From positions 1 to 5,260 of the forward strand of contig DYDN01000059.1 of assembly GCA_020717885.1 (NCBI GenBank): a DNA stretch of 5,260 nt. Reading direction: 5' to 3'. Of the stretch, positions 5,231 through 5,260 are shown one piece after another (the first letter of the stretch is position 1; each line of letters opens with the position of its first letter). The position numbers and the translations under genes are program-made. The notes under the pieces were generated by a model that saw only the letters and a list, made by a program, of their open reading frames with translations, ran no database searches and was not told where the DNA came from. Source of the DNA: Candidatus Forterrea sp. GTDB taxonomy: Archaea > Iainarchaeota > Iainarchaeia > Iainarchaeales > JAAZKV01.

Positions 5231-5260
5231 TGTGAACCATTTATGGTATTGTATCCAATT

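Larger units (their letters stand above)
4793..5260. other. Intergenic region rich in palindromes and RNA-like structure
   Basis: There is no convincing protein gene in these 468 bases. From left to right: a short T-run at 4809-4816 that could end the operon transcript; a perfect palindrome (4863-4876); a TATA-like box (4930-4937); a segment with two long stems (5009-5110), richer in GC than its surroundings; a T-rich tract (5114-5145); a palindromic TATA element (5189-5202); and a strong hairpin (5203-5230). One frame (4803-4976, GTG start) could encode a 57-residue protein with five cysteines, but I do not call it a gene. The last 18 bases, from ATG 5243, read M-V-L-Y-P-I and may start the next gene. 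This is too little to identify. Confidence 0.6.

Noticed and set aside
1..5260. CRISPR array or tandem repeats
   Set aside because: No regularly spaced repeated units were seen anywhere in the window.

Overview
The window looks like a piece of an AT-rich archaeal genome, plausibly from an uncultivated (DPANN-like) lineage; the lineage is a guess, the domain is better supported. Three of the genes have a TTTAAA-type TATA box and no Shine-Dalgarno sequence. In two of them (the 640-residue protein and gmd) the TATA centre lies about 26 bases before the ATG, which is the archaeal leaderless arrangement. Arginine is written mostly with AGA/AGG and ATA is common, in all the main genes.

Layout, all on the + strand. 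Bases 3-167 hold the C-terminal end of a DDE transposase that enters from the left edge. Bases 305-2227 encode a 640-residue protein that I read as an array of helix-turn-helix (HTH) domains fused to a bacterial-type sigma-70 module: region 2, a sigma-finger-like linker and region 4. This is the most unusual object here, because archaea normally start transcription with TBP and TFB and have no sigma factor. Bases 2290-2778 encode a Nudix hydrolase with its own promoter. Bases 2833-4792 are a two-gene operon for GDP-mannose 4,6-dehydratase (gmd) and a GDP-L-fucose synthase-like enzyme (fcl). Together these would convert GDP-mannose to GDP-L-fucose or a close relative for surface glycans. The two genes overlap by 29 bases and the second has an internal ribosome binding site.

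The right-hand 470 bases contain no convincing protein gene but do contain structure. There is a perfect 14-bp palindrome, then a TATA box followed by a GC-richer segment that folds into two long stems and ends in a T-rich tract (a candidate small RNA at about 4960-5118). Next comes a second 14-bp palindrome with a TATA box at its centre, immediately followed by a 12-bp hairpin with a 4-base loop. The last element looks like the regulated promoter of a gene that begins at or beyond the right edge.

The sugar genes look like routine surface-glycan metabolism. The sigma-like protein is transcribed on its own and shows no obvious functional link to them. All identifications come from reading motifs; no database search was possible.
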